Assembly (NCBI GenBank): GCA_045661345.1
Contig: JAZRFM010000027.1
Coordinates: 124,001-188,000, forward strand
Source of the DNA: RUG12461 sp045661345
Lineage (GTDB): Bacteria; Bacillota; Clostridia; Lachnospirales; Lachnospiraceae
Direction: 5' to 3'
Length of the DNA: 64,000 nt
Shown: in pieces, positions 8,549 through 16,741 of the stretch
Numbering within the stretch: position 1 is the first letter of the stretch
How the letters are laid out: every line of letters starts with the position of its first letter
Position numbers and translations under genes: made by a program
The notes under the pieces: generated by a model
The model's input: only the letters and a program-made list of their open reading frames with translations
Told to the model about the DNA's origin: nothing
Databases searched by the model: none

Positions 8549-9586
8549 TCAGATGATCAGCATGGCATCTCCGAAGCTGAAAAATCTGTAGCGTTCCCGG
8601 ATCGCCTCCTCATATGCGCGAAAGACATACTCTTTCCCGGCAAATGCTGACACCAGCATGATCAAGGTGGATTCGGGGAGGTGAAAATTCGTGATCAGTC
8701 CGTCGATGACACGAAAGGTATATCCGGGATAGATAAAGATATTCGTCCATCCCCGGGATGCTTTGATCACGCCGTTTTCATCCGCTGCGGACTCCAGGGT
8801 TCTTGTGGAAGTCGTACCGACAGCGATCACCCGGTGCCCTTCTGCTTTCGCTTGATTGATGATCTCTGCAGCGTTCTGATCGATTTCGTAATACTCCGTA
8901 TGCATATTGTGGTCTTCAATCCGTTGCGCCTTCACCGGGCGAAATGTGCCGAGTCCGACGTGGAGTGTGATTTCCGCAAGCCTGACGCCGCTGCTTCTGA
9001 TCTCCTCCAGCAGCTCCCTCGTAAAGTGCAGCCCTGCGGTGGGTGCGGCGGCACTCCCCTCCTGCTTCGCATAAACGGTCTGATAACGGTCCCGATCCTT
9101 GAGCTTGTGCGTGATGTAAGGCGGTAAAGGCATTTCTCCGAGGCGGTCAAGCACCTCTTCAAAGATCCCTTCATAGGAAAACCGAACCTGACGGTTGCCA
9201 TCCGGCTGGACGTGCACGATCTCTCCCTGCAGGAGTCCTTCTCCGAAGGTTACTTTTGCCCCTTCTCTGAGCTTTTTCCCGGGTCTTACCAACGTCTCCC
9301 AGGTGTCCTCGGAAAGACGTTTTAAAAGCAGCAGCTCAACCTGCGCATCCGTCCCGGTTTTTCGCCCCATCAGCCTGGCCGGGATGACCTTGGTATTGTT
9401 CAGGACAAGGCAGTCCCCCGGGCGCAGATACTCTTTGATATCACAAAAAGAGCGATGCGTGATTTCACCGCTCTTTTGCTGTAAAACCAGAAGTCTCGAT
9501 GCGCTGCGATCCGACAGCGGATCCTGGGCGATCAGTTCCTTCGGCAGATCATAATAAAAATCGGAAACCTGCAGATGTTTGTTCAT
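8549..9586 (-). CDS. queA: tRNA preQ1(34) S-adenosylmethionine ribosyltransferase-isomerase
   Basis: Transfers and rearranges the ribosyl part of SAM onto preQ1 at the wobble position of GUN-anticodon tRNAs, giving epoxyqueuosine. The 345 residues match the family along the full length: N-terminal DFYYDLPKELIAQ, LVLNNTKVIPARL near 58-70, and TAGLHFT and ITLHVGLGTF in the second half. The ATG overlaps the pheT stop by four bases, so it is translated in the pheS-pheT-queA operon. No clear terminator follows; the PilZ operon promoter lies in the short gap after it. Confidence 0.95.
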   Translation of the reverse strand: MNKHLQVSDFYYDLPKELIAQDPLSDRSASRLLVLQQKSGEITHRSFCDIKEYLRPGDCLVLNNTKVIPARLMGRKTGTDAQVELLLLKRLSEDTWETLVRPGKKLREGAKVTFGEGLLQGEIVHVQPDGNRQVRFSYEGIFEEVLDRLGEMPLPPYITHKLKDRDRYQTVYAKQEGSAAAPTAGLHFTRELLEEIRSSGVRLAEITLHVGLGTFRPVKAQRIEDHNMHTEYYEIDQNAAEIINQAKAEGHRVIAVGTTSTRTLESAADENGVIKASRGWTNIFIYPGYTFRVIDGLITNFHLPESTLIMLVSAFAGKEYVFRAYEEAIRERYRFFSFGDAMLII

Positions 9587-12036
9587 GACCGGAGTGACAG
9601 CCCCATTTCTTTCAGTCTCTTGATCACACTTTCCATGGCATCAGTAATCTCCTCTTCGGAAAGTGTTTTGTCCTTGCCCCGGAAGGTGATGGTGAATGCA
9701 ACGGATTTGTGATTTTCTTCGATCTGATCTCCTTCATAAAGATCAAACAGCGCCACACTTTCAAAGTGTTCTCCCGCTGCTTCCCTGATCGCACACTCAA
9801 TGTCTCCCACCAGTACGCTTTTGGGCGCTACCAGCGAAATATCTCTCGTTACCTGCGGGAAGTTGGAAATCTTTTCGTACTTCCTTCCTGTCGTATCCTG
9901 CTGCAACAAAACTTCCGGCAGATCCAATACAGCCAGAATGACCCGCTCCCTGATGCCATAGGTCTCCTGAACGAGGGGATGCAATTCACCGAGGAACCCG
10001 ACCCTCTTCTGGTTACACCAGATATCCGCTTTCCTTCCGGGATGCAGATAGGGACGGATCCGGTCCGTCATCACCGGAGAGAACAGCACTTCCTTCGTGA
10101 CACAGGCCATTTCCAGGAAATCCTCCACAACGCCCTTCATGGTAAAAAAATCTCCTTCGCCGTACATCCCCAGGGTAAACTGCATCCGTTCCTCGGGCAG
10201 CTCATCCGTGAGGGGCAGGGCTTTGGGAAGATAAATATTACCGAGCTCATAGAGCCTGACATTTTTATTGCGTCGTGCCGAATTTGTGCCCAGGCTGGTC
10301 AGCAACCCGTTCAAAGAAAGGGTACGCATGATGGAAAAATCCTCTCCCAATGGATTCATGATCGGTACCGCCAGACGGTCACATGCGTCCTTTCGCTCTT
10401 CATCGGAAAGTGCAGGGATCATGAGCTTGTCAAAGACCTTCGGGCTTTCGAAGGAATAGGTCATGATCTGGGAAAATCCATAGTACTCTGCGACACGGCG
10501 TGCTGTCCTCTCCAGCTTCCTTTTGGGGGAAATACCGCCCATGGTGGCTTCCCCCTTCGGCAGGGTCACGGGGATCTTGTCATATCCGTAGAACCTGGCC
10601 ACTTCCTCCGCGATATCGGCCGGTGCCAGAAGATCCTGCCGCCATGTGGGGCAGATCACCTCCTGTTTTGCCTCATCAAACCTGAGATCCAAACGGGCCA
10701 GATAGGAAAGCATGGTTTCCTTCGGAATCTCTGTCCCTAAGAATGCATTGATCCATGCTGCATCAAAGGGAATAGGATGCTCGGAGAGTCCCTTGTCATA
10801 GACATCGACAGTCCCGCGCACCACGGTACCGCATCCGAGCTCTTCCACAAGCTGGCATGCACGGTTGATCGCCGCCAGCGCATTGTCGGGATCAAGACCT
10901 TTTTCGAATTTCGAGGAAGAGTCTGTCCGAAGACCGATCTTCTTGCTGGAAAGGCGGATATTCGTGCCGTCAAAGCAAGCTGCCTCAAACAGCATGGTCT
11001 TGACGTTGTTTGTAATCATGGAATTCTCTCCCCCCATGATTCCGGCGAGGGCAACGGCCTTTTCGCCGTCATTGATCGTCAGAACGGAGGAATCCAGTGT
11101 CCGCTCCTGTCCGTCCAGCGTTGTGAATTTCTGACCGTCAGCAGCACGTTTGACGATGATCCGGCGGGATGCGATGGTATCCAGGTCAAAAGCATGCATC
11201 GGCTGGCCGTACTCCTCCATCACATAATTTGTGATATCCACCAGGTTATTGATCGGGCGGATCCCGTGAGAACGGAGACGTTTCTGCATCCATGCCGGGG
11301 AAGGAGCGATCCGCACATCCTTCACCACCCTCGCGGTATAACGGGGACAAAGAGACGGCTCCTGTACCTCTACACTGATATAATCATGGACGTCATCCAC
11401 TGCCCCGGTTTCTTTTACCACAGGAGGACAAAAGTCTTTTTGAAAGGTGGCAGCTGCTTCCCGCGCGATACCGAGTACCGAGAAACAATCCACACGGTTA
11501 CTGGTAATCTCATACTCTATGACGGAATCGTCCAGTCCGAGCAGGGCAATGGCATCCGCACCCACAGGCGCATCCTCCGGGAAAATGTAGATCCCGTCCT
11601 CCGGTGCCTCCGGAAAAAGATTGCGGTCACCGCCGAGCTCTTCAATGGAGCAGAGCATCCCGTTGGAGGCAGCGCCACGCAGCTTTCCCTTTTTAATCCT
11701 GATGCCGCCGGGTGTTCTTGTCCCGTCGTGTCCGCCGGCAACCCGACCGCCGTCCAGAACGACAGGTACCTTCTGCCCTTCCTTCACATTGGGGGCTCCG
11801 GTCACGATCTGGATCGTCTCCGTGCCGATATCCACCTGGCAGATCACAAGCTTGTCCGCGTCGGGATGCTTCTCGATGGTCCGGATCTGTCCCACCACGA
11901 TCTTATCAAGATCCGCTGAGAGATTGGTGACTGTCTCCACCTTTGATCCGGAGAGCGTCATCGCATCCCGGAACTCTTCGGGTGTGACAGCAAGACCCGG
12001 CACCAGATCCTTGATCCAATTGAATGATGTTACCAT
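9583..12036 (-). CDS. pheT: Phenylalanine-tRNA ligase beta subunit
   Basis: Beta chain of the alpha2-beta2 phenylalanyl-tRNA synthetase, cytoplasmic; 817 residues, full length. Order of domains seen: N-terminal segment, tRNA-binding OB fold (about 40-155, with EKHPDADKL), B3/B4 editing region near 210-380, B5 region near 400-475, synthetase-like core, and the C-terminal ferredoxin-fold anticodon-binding domain (about 720-817, with FPQVTRDISLV at its start). It follows pheS by 18 bases and overlaps queA by four. Confidence 0.97.
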   Translation of the reverse strand: MVTSFNWIKDLVPGLAVTPEEFRDAMTLSGSKVETVTNLSADLDKIVVGQIRTIEKHPDADKLVICQVDIGTETIQIVTGAPNVKEGQKVPVVLDGGRVAGGHDGTRTPGGIRIKKGKLRGAASNGMLCSIEELGGDRNLFPEAPEDGIYIFPEDAPVGADAIALLGLDDSVIEYEITSNRVDCFSVLGIAREAAATFQKDFCPPVVKETGAVDDVHDYISVEVQEPSLCPRYTARVVKDVRIAPSPAWMQKRLRSHGIRPINNLVDITNYVMEEYGQPMHAFDLDTIASRRIIVKRAADGQKFTTLDGQERTLDSSVLTINDGEKAVALAGIMGGENSMITNNVKTMLFEAACFDGTNIRLSSKKIGLRTDSSSKFEKGLDPDNALAAINRACQLVEELGCGTVVRGTVDVYDKGLSEHPIPFDAAWINAFLGTEIPKETMLSYLARLDLRFDEAKQEVICPTWRQDLLAPADIAEEVARFYGYDKIPVTLPKGEATMGGISPKRKLERTARRVAEYYGFSQIMTYSFESPKVFDKLMIPALSDEERKDACDRLAVPIMNPLGEDFSIMRTLSLNGLLTSLGTNSARRNKNVRLYELGNIYLPKALPLTDELPEERMQFTLGMYGEGDFFTMKGVVEDFLEMACVTKEVLFSPVMTDRIRPYLHPGRKADIWCNQKRVGFLGELHPLVQETYGIRERVILAVLDLPEVLLQQDTTGRKYEKISNFPQVTRDISLVAPKSVLVGDIECAIREAAGEHFESVALFDLYEGDQIEENHKSVAFTITFRGKDKTLSEEEITDAMESVIKRLKEMGLSLRS

Positions 12037-12054
12037 TTATTTCCTATCCTTTCC

Positions 12055-13077
12055 TCAGAACTGATTTAAAAAGCGCTGGTCATTTTCATACAAAAGCCGC
12101 ATATCATCAATCTCGTATTTTAACAGGGTGATCCTTTCGAGGCCTATCCCGAAAGCAAAGCCGGAATACTCCTCCGGATCGATGCCGCTCATCTTCAGGA
12201 CCTTCGGATGCACCATGCCACACCCGAGGATCTCGATCCATCCTTCGCCCTTACAGAAACGGCACCCTTTTCCGCCGCATTTGAAGCAGCTGACATCCAT
12301 CTCCGCGGAAGGCTCCGTAAACGGGAAATGATGAGGTCTGAATTTCACTCTGGTCTCTTCTCCGAAGAGCTTCTTTGCAAATTCCGCAAGTGTGCCTTTG
12401 AGATCCGCAAATGTAATATGTTTATCGATCACCATGCCCTCAATCTGGTGGAAGGAGGGGGAATGGGTCGCATCCACTTCGTCGGAACGAAAAACTCTGC
12501 CGGGGGCGATCATGCGGATCGGAAGCCTGCCTCGTTCCATTACGCGTACCTGTACGGGAGAGGTCTGCGTCCGCAGGACGATTTTATCATTGATATAAAA
12601 GGTATCCTGTTCATCCTTGGCCGGATGATTGGCCGGAATATTCAGTGCTTCGAAATTGTAGTAATCAAATTCGATTTCAGGCCCTTCGACCACCTCGTAG
12701 CCCATCCCGATAAAGATCTCCTCCACCATATCAAGGGTGATCGTATTGGGATGGCTGTGCCCGATGGTACGGCGCTTCGACGGCAGGGTGACATCGATGG
12801 TTTCTTCTTTGATCCGCTCCTCGATATAGCGGTCGGACAGCTTCTTTTTGGCGGACTCCAGCTTTGATTCGATGGATGCGCGGGCATCATTGACCATCTG
12901 CCCGAAAGCCGGGCGCTCTTCGGGCGGGACTTCTTTCATGCTTTTTAAGAGCGCTGTCAGCTCTCCCTTCCTGCCCAGGAGTTTAACCCGCAGCTCATTT
13001 AAGCGGTCCAGCTCCTGTACGGATTCAATCGCTGCGAGAGCCTCTGCGTGAAGCTTTTCCAGTTTTTCTTTTATCAT
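12055..13077 (-). CDS. pheS: Phenylalanine-tRNA ligase alpha subunit
   Basis: Catalytic alpha chain of phenylalanyl-tRNA synthetase, 340 residues. An N-terminal coiled coil (about 1-85) is followed by the class II core, with FHQIEGMVIDK (motif 2 region) and GFAFGIGLERITLLKY (motif 3). A Cys-rich segment CFKCGGKGCRFCK, common in bacterial PheS, lies near 258-270. The ATG follows GGGGAGAAAAAGG. It is the first gene of pheS-pheT-queA; a structured RNA with a terminator-like 3' end lies directly upstream, so it is expressed either by read-through or from a promoter I did not recognise. Confidence 0.97.
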   Translation of the reverse strand: MIKEKLEKLHAEALAAIESVQELDRLNELRVKLLGRKGELTALLKSMKEVPPEERPAFGQMVNDARASIESKLESAKKKLSDRYIEERIKEETIDVTLPSKRRTIGHSHPNTITLDMVEEIFIGMGYEVVEGPEIEFDYYNFEALNIPANHPAKDEQDTFYINDKIVLRTQTSPVQVRVMERGRLPIRMIAPGRVFRSDEVDATHSPSFHQIEGMVIDKHITFADLKGTLAEFAKKLFGEETRVKFRPHHFPFTEPSAEMDVSCFKCGGKGCRFCKGEGWIEILGCGMVHPKVLKMSGIDPEEYSGFAFGIGLERITLLKYEIDDMRLLYENDQRFLNQF

Positions 13078-13094
13078 CCTTTTTCTCCCCTTAT

Positions 13095-13285
13095 AAAAGA
13101 CCCGGAATGCCGTGCCTCGCTTTTTTGACTCCTAGCACACGCCAGGTGGGTAACCGCAGCCGTGTTTCTGCCTTCCACCAGGTACCTATGAGGCTTGACA
13201 TCCGCACGTTCATATAGGAATCCCATTTAAAGTAAATGTAGGTTCAAAACAAGCAAGGATATCGTACATCCCAGATCTTTTTATA
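13095..13285 (-). ncRNA. ssrS: Structured ~190-nt RNA, probable 6S RNA (SsrS)
   Basis: A promoter (13292-13320) would start a ~190-nt minus-strand RNA. Its 5' segment (13281-13266) pairs with its 3' end (13110-13095) over 16 consecutive positions, G-U included. Inside this closing stem, CCTTGCTT pairs with AAGCGAGG (8 bp). Next comes a large one-sided bubble, then a terminal arm closed by ATTCCTA/TAGGAGT with further stems (GAACGTGC/GCGTGTGC, GGTGG/CCACC, GCAG/CTGC). A small hairpin plus TTTT near 13095 can end the transcript. Closing stem, central bubble, length and position fit 6S RNA; assignment is by architecture only. A pheST leader is the alternative. Confidence 0.6.
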
Positions 13286-13291
13286 GTATCT

Positions 13292-13320
13292 ATTTTAGCT
13301 GTTTTTATCCCGCCTTGCAA
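13292..13320 (-). promoter_or_regulatory. Promoter of the 6S-like RNA
   Basis: Minus-strand TTGCAA (13320-13315) and TAAAAT (13297-13292), spacer 17 bases. Predicted start about 13285, two to four bases before the closing stem begins. Confidence 0.65.
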
Positions 13321-13341
13321 CATGGATCGTGGAGTTGAGTC

Positions 13342-13362
13342 GATTTGTTACTATTCACTGGC
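13342..13362. repeat. 21-bp motif shared with 18557-18577
   Basis: The 21 bases here match the reverse complement of 18557-18577 at 18 positions (core GTTACT.TTCACTG). Both are intergenic. The rest of the 13321-13453 stretch shows no gene, RNA or promoter that I can support. Confidence 0.4.
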
Positions 13363-13453
13363 GGTTATCCTCCACGTTTCCATGCAATCCTCCCGCCCGC
13401 TGCGCAGCCCGCGTCCTGTTTCAGCCGGAATAAACCCCTGCGCGCTCCTGTGC

Positions 13454-13488
13454 AAAAAAAAAGCACAGCCGTCCGAAAACGACTGTGC
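13454..13488 (-). terminator. Rho-independent terminator of pckA
   Basis: Minus-strand hairpin with stem arms GCACAGTCG and CGGCTGTGC, a TTTTCGGA-type loop, and nine Ts after the stem. It starts 20 bases after the pckA stop. Confidence 0.9.
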
Positions 13489-13507
13489 CATACTTCCTTA
13501 CGGAATC

Positions 13508-15121
13508 TTAGAGCTGCGGACCTGCGGCTACCAGCTTCTTGCCGGCGTCATTGCCCTCATACTTCTTGAAGTTCTTTGTGAAGCGCTCTGCCAGATCCTT
13601 TGCTTTCTTCTCCCACTCGGAAGCGTCTGCATAGGTATCTCTCGGATCAAGGATCGCAGGATCCACACCCGGAAGGCTCGTCGGTACTTCGAAATCGAAG
13701 ATCGGGATCTTCTTGGTCTCTGCCTTCTGAACATCGCCGTTTAAGATGGCATCGATGATACCGCGGGTGTCCTTGATGGAGATCCGCTTGCCGGTGCCGT
13801 TCCAGCCGGTGTTTACCAGATAAGCCTTTGCGCCGGATTTCTGCATCTTCTTTACCAGCTCCTCGCCGTACTTCGTCGGATGAAGCTCCAAAAATGCCTG
13901 TCCGAAGCATGCGGAGAAGGTCGGTGTCGGCTCCGTGATGCCGCGCTCGGTACCTGCAAGCTTTGCGGTAAAGCCGGACAGGAAATAGTACTGTGTCTGT
14001 TCCGGTGTCAGGATGGAAACCGGAGGAAGCACACCAAATGCATCCGCGGAAAGGAAGATTACATTCTGCGCTGCCGGACCGGAAGAAGTCTCATGAACAT
14101 TCAGTACGATGTTCTTGATATGGTTGATCGGGTAAGAAACACGCGTGTTTTCGGTAACGCTCTTGTCCGCGAAATCAATTTTGCCTGCGCCGTCAACGGT
14201 AACATTCTCAAGCAACGCATCGCGCTTGATGGCGTTGTAGATATCCGGCTCGGAGTCTTTATCAAGATTAATCACCTTGGCATAGCAGCCGCCCTCAAAG
14301 TTGAAGACGCCGTTGTCATCCCAGCCGTGCTCGTCATCGCCGATCAGAAGACGCTTCGGATCGGTGGAAAGTGTTGTCTTGCCGGTACCGGAAAGTCCGA
14401 AGAAGATCGCGGTGTTCTCTCCCTTCATATCGGTATTTGCGGAGCAGTGCATGGAAGCCATGCCCTTCAGCGGCAGGTAGTAGTTCATCATGGAGAACAT
14501 ACCCTTCTTCATCTCGCCGCCGTACCAGGTGTTGATGATAACCTGCTCGCGGCTTGTGATGTTGAAGGCCACACAGGTCTCGGAATTCAGACCCAGCTCC
14601 TTGTAATTGTCCACCTTTGCAAGAGATGCATTATAAACCACAAAGTCCGGGGTGAAATCGTTCAATTCAGCCTCTGTCGGCTGGATGAACATGTTTTTGA
14701 TGAAATGTGCCTGCCATGCCACCTCTACGATGAAGCGCACCGCCATACGGGTGTCCTTGTTGGCACCGCAGAAGCAGTCCATGACGAAAAGACGCTTGTT
14801 GCAAAGCTCCTTTTTCGCAATCTCTTTCACGATTTCCCAGGTCTCCTGGCTCATCTCATGGTTGTCATTCGGATATTCCGGAGTATTCCACCACACGGTG
14901 TCTTTGGAATTATCATCCATGACGATATATTTGTCTTTCGGGGAACGTCCGGTATAAATGCCCGTCATAACGTTGACCGCATCCAGCTCCGTATTGACGC
15001 CCTTCTCATAGCCCGTAAGGCTCGGATCCATCTCCTCCTTGTAGAGGAACTCATAGGACGGATTGTGAACAATCTCCGTCACGCCGGTAATTCCATACTT
15101 GGTTAAATCAATTGCACCCAT
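13508..15121 (-). CDS. pckA: Phosphoenolpyruvate carboxykinase (ATP)
   Basis: Interconverts oxaloacetate + ATP and phosphoenolpyruvate + CO2 + ADP. The 537-residue protein carries the kinase-1a P-loop GLSGTGKTTLS near residue 245, the metal-binding region LIGDDEHGWDD soon after, and NTRVSYPI, all typical of the ATP-dependent type. In anaerobic Clostridia it often runs toward oxaloacetate with ATP gain; direction here is inference. It is monocistronic with its own promoter and strong terminator. Start chosen at the ATG after AGAGAGAGGTAGCAAG. Confidence 0.97.
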   Translation of the reverse strand: MGAIDLTKYGITGVTEIVHNPSYEFLYKEEMDPSLTGYEKGVNTELDAVNVMTGIYTGRSPKDKYIVMDDNSKDTVWWNTPEYPNDNHEMSQETWEIVKEIAKKELCNKRLFVMDCFCGANKDTRMAVRFIVEVAWQAHFIKNMFIQPTEAELNDFTPDFVVYNASLAKVDNYKELGLNSETCVAFNITSREQVIINTWYGGEMKKGMFSMMNYYLPLKGMASMHCSANTDMKGENTAIFFGLSGTGKTTLSTDPKRLLIGDDEHGWDDNGVFNFEGGCYAKVINLDKDSEPDIYNAIKRDALLENVTVDGAGKIDFADKSVTENTRVSYPINHIKNIVLNVHETSSGPAAQNVIFLSADAFGVLPPVSILTPEQTQYYFLSGFTAKLAGTERGITEPTPTFSACFGQAFLELHPTKYGEELVKKMQKSGAKAYLVNTGWNGTGKRISIKDTRGIIDAILNGDVQKAETKKIPIFDFEVPTSLPGVDPAILDPRDTYADASEWEKKAKDLAERFTKNFKKYEGNDAGKKLVAAGPQL

Positions 15122-15175
15122 CTTGCTACCTCTCTCTCTTTTTTATAGTTAAAACTTTGGTTTTCGTACCCGCTT

Positions 15176-15205
15176 ATTCTACTATCAGAGCAAAAGAATT
15201 GTCAA
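15176..15205 (-). promoter_or_regulatory. Promoter of pckA
   Basis: Minus-strand perfect -35 TTGACA (15205-15200) and -10 TAGAAT (15181-15176) with an 18-base spacer, about 55 bases before the start codon. Confidence 0.75.
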
Positions 15206-15274
15206 CGGATTGCTCCCGCGCATTTTGCGGACTGCCGCAACTGCCGTGCTGCCTGAAACAAAAAAACGTGCTAC

Positions 15275-16183
15275 TTATTGCTCCGGTTCCCCCTCTACTC
15301 TGAAAAGCATCTGCACCATCCCGAAGGGATACATGATGGGGATCATGACGGTTCCTTCTTCCATGGAAAGCTTCTCGTTATGTATGGTGCAGGGAGGCTG
15401 AAGGCTTAGTCCTTCCGAGTGTTCCCCGAGATTGACAAGAAACAGCCCGTTGTGCAGATTCAAAAAGTCCTCCATAGAGGCGGAAATGAATTCTTCCGCA
15501 TCCGCTCCGTATTGTCCGAAATCCTCCTTCGCATAGCGATTCGCAAAGTCAAGCGCTGCACTCTCATCCATCTCAAGCAGCAGCGTATAATGCGCATAGC
15601 CCGTAATCTCCTGCTTCACGACATGATGTCCGTCCACGGAATCGACCTTTTGCAGACTCAGCACGGTGAAATCATCCCCGATGAAACGGATCAGGTTGTT
15701 GAAAAACAGATTCAAAAAGGCTGTGTGGGATTCGCTGATCGGCTCTTTTGCATCACCGCAATAGTTCATGATGATCCTGAAGACATTATTACGATCCGCA
15801 TTCCGCTGTTCCAGACTTGCGATTTCGTTTTCGGACTGATACTTCAGGAGAAGATTCTCAAACTCCGCATTTGTACAGTATCCCTTTTCCACCAGAAGCT
15901 GCCCCAGAAGCAGATAATCCGGGATCTGTTTTCCCACAAGGGTCTCAAGCTGCCCCGGTGTCAAATATCCCATCTCCACGGCAAGTTCGCCGAACATCTT
16001 GTCTTCATGGGTCTGCATAATGATAATGGAGTCCACTTCGTCGGCGGTCATATAGCCCTCGTGAATCGCAAGGGTCCCCAGCTTGATATGCGCTTTTTTC
16101 TGTGCTGTCATAAGCTCCAGAAGCTGATCCGGAGTCACGATCTTGTTGTTTAAAAGGAAATTTCCGAAAAACTGTGTATACAT
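15275..16183 (-). CDS. MshEN-like repeat protein with CheX-like C-terminal region
   Basis: 302 residues, no signal peptide or membrane segment. The first 116 residues hold four copies of a repeat resembling the c-di-GMP-binding MshEN motif (LGxLaxxxGyxTxxxLxxLxxxQ) at about 6-27, 34-57, 64-86 and 92-116. Residues about 150-302 look like a CheC/CheX-type phosphatase fold, with an acidic helix SMEDFLNLHNG (236-246), but the ExxN signature is not exact. It lies five bases after a stand-alone receiver gene, which could be its substrate. Function as a c-di-GMP-responsive receiver phosphatase is inference. Confidence 0.6.
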   Translation of the reverse strand: MYTQFFGNFLLNNKIVTPDQLLELMTAQKKAHIKLGTLAIHEGYMTADEVDSIIIMQTHEDKMFGELAVEMGYLTPGQLETLVGKQIPDYLLLGQLLVEKGYCTNAEFENLLLKYQSENEIASLEQRNADRNNVFRIIMNYCGDAKEPISESHTAFLNLFFNNLIRFIGDDFTVLSLQKVDSVDGHHVVKQEITGYAHYTLLLEMDESAALDFANRYAKEDFGQYGADAEEFISASMEDFLNLHNGLFLVNLGEHSEGLSLQPPCTIHNEKLSMEEGTVMIPIMYPFGMVQMLFRVEGEPEQ

Positions 16184-16188
16184 AACGC

Positions 16189-16566
16189 TTATCTCCCTTC
16201 AAAACGTGAGGTGATGATGGATTTGATCAGAGAAACATTAAACGGTTTCTGCACAAAATCGCTGGCGCCGGACTCCAGTGCTTCCTTCAGCTGTCCCTGA
16301 GTCCCGACGGAAGATACGACAACAATATCCGCATCCGGTAAGGCAGCGCGGATTTCCTTGATGGCTGTGATCCCGTCTTTGACCGGCATCACAATGTCAA
16401 GAAAAATCAAATCCGGTTTGTGCGTAATGGCAAGCTTCACTGCGTCATCTCCGTTGGATGCTTCATAGATCGTCTGCCCGCCAAAGGAGATCACAACGTC
16501 TTTGAGCTGTTTTCTTGCGAGGATGGAGTCATCCCCGATCAAAATCGTGGCATCAGAAATCTTCAT
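16189..16566 (-). CDS. Stand-alone response regulator receiver (CheY-like)
   Basis: 125-residue receiver domain without output domain. Expected residues are all present: acidic pocket Asp 12-Asp 13, phospho-acceptor Asp 57 in FLDIVMP, Ser 85/86 in the switch position and Lys 107 in QKPF. It precedes the CheX-like gene by five bases and has its own promoter, divergent from gltA. The ATG follows AAAGGG. The kinase and the output are not in the window. CheY-type signalling to flagella or to the neighbouring protein is possible but not shown. Confidence 0.93.
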   Translation of the reverse strand: MKISDATILIGDDSILARKQLKDVVISFGGQTIYEASNGDDAVKLAITHKPDLIFLDIVMPVKDGITAIKEIRAALPDADIVVVSSVGTQGQLKEALESGASDFVQKPFNVSLIKSIITSRFEGR

Positions 16567-16607
16567 ACGGTTTCAATCCCTTTCTTGATAAGCGTTTTTG
16601 CCTATCT

Positions 16608-16636
16608 ATCTTACATCAAATCCGTAAAAAGCACAA
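16608..16636 (-). promoter_or_regulatory. Promoter of the receiver/CheX-like pair
   Basis: Minus-strand TTGTGC (16636-16631) and TAAGAT (16613-16608), spacer 17 bases, about 40 bases before the receiver start. Confidence 0.5.
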
Positions 16637-16680
16637 CCAAAATTCAAAAAACGGTGGACGTTTCTTGCTCTTACAGCGGT

Positions 16681-16709
16681 TTGTTTTTTGAATCATTTTA
16701 TGATAAGAT
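16681..16709 (+). promoter_or_regulatory. Promoter of citrate synthase gene
   Basis: TTGTTT (16681-16686) and TAAGAT (16704-16709) with a 17-base spacer, about 30 bases before the start codon; AAGGAGG lies just before the ATG. Confidence 0.5.
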
Positions 16710-16741
16710 GTCAAAGGCACTAGATATCAAGGAGGACTACC

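Noticed and set aside
13134..13170. T-box-like string (AGGTGGGTAACCGCAG) near pheS
   Set aside because: It lies on the plus strand, opposite to pheS, and no plus-strand gene follows. On the minus strand the same bases form part of the 6S-like fold.
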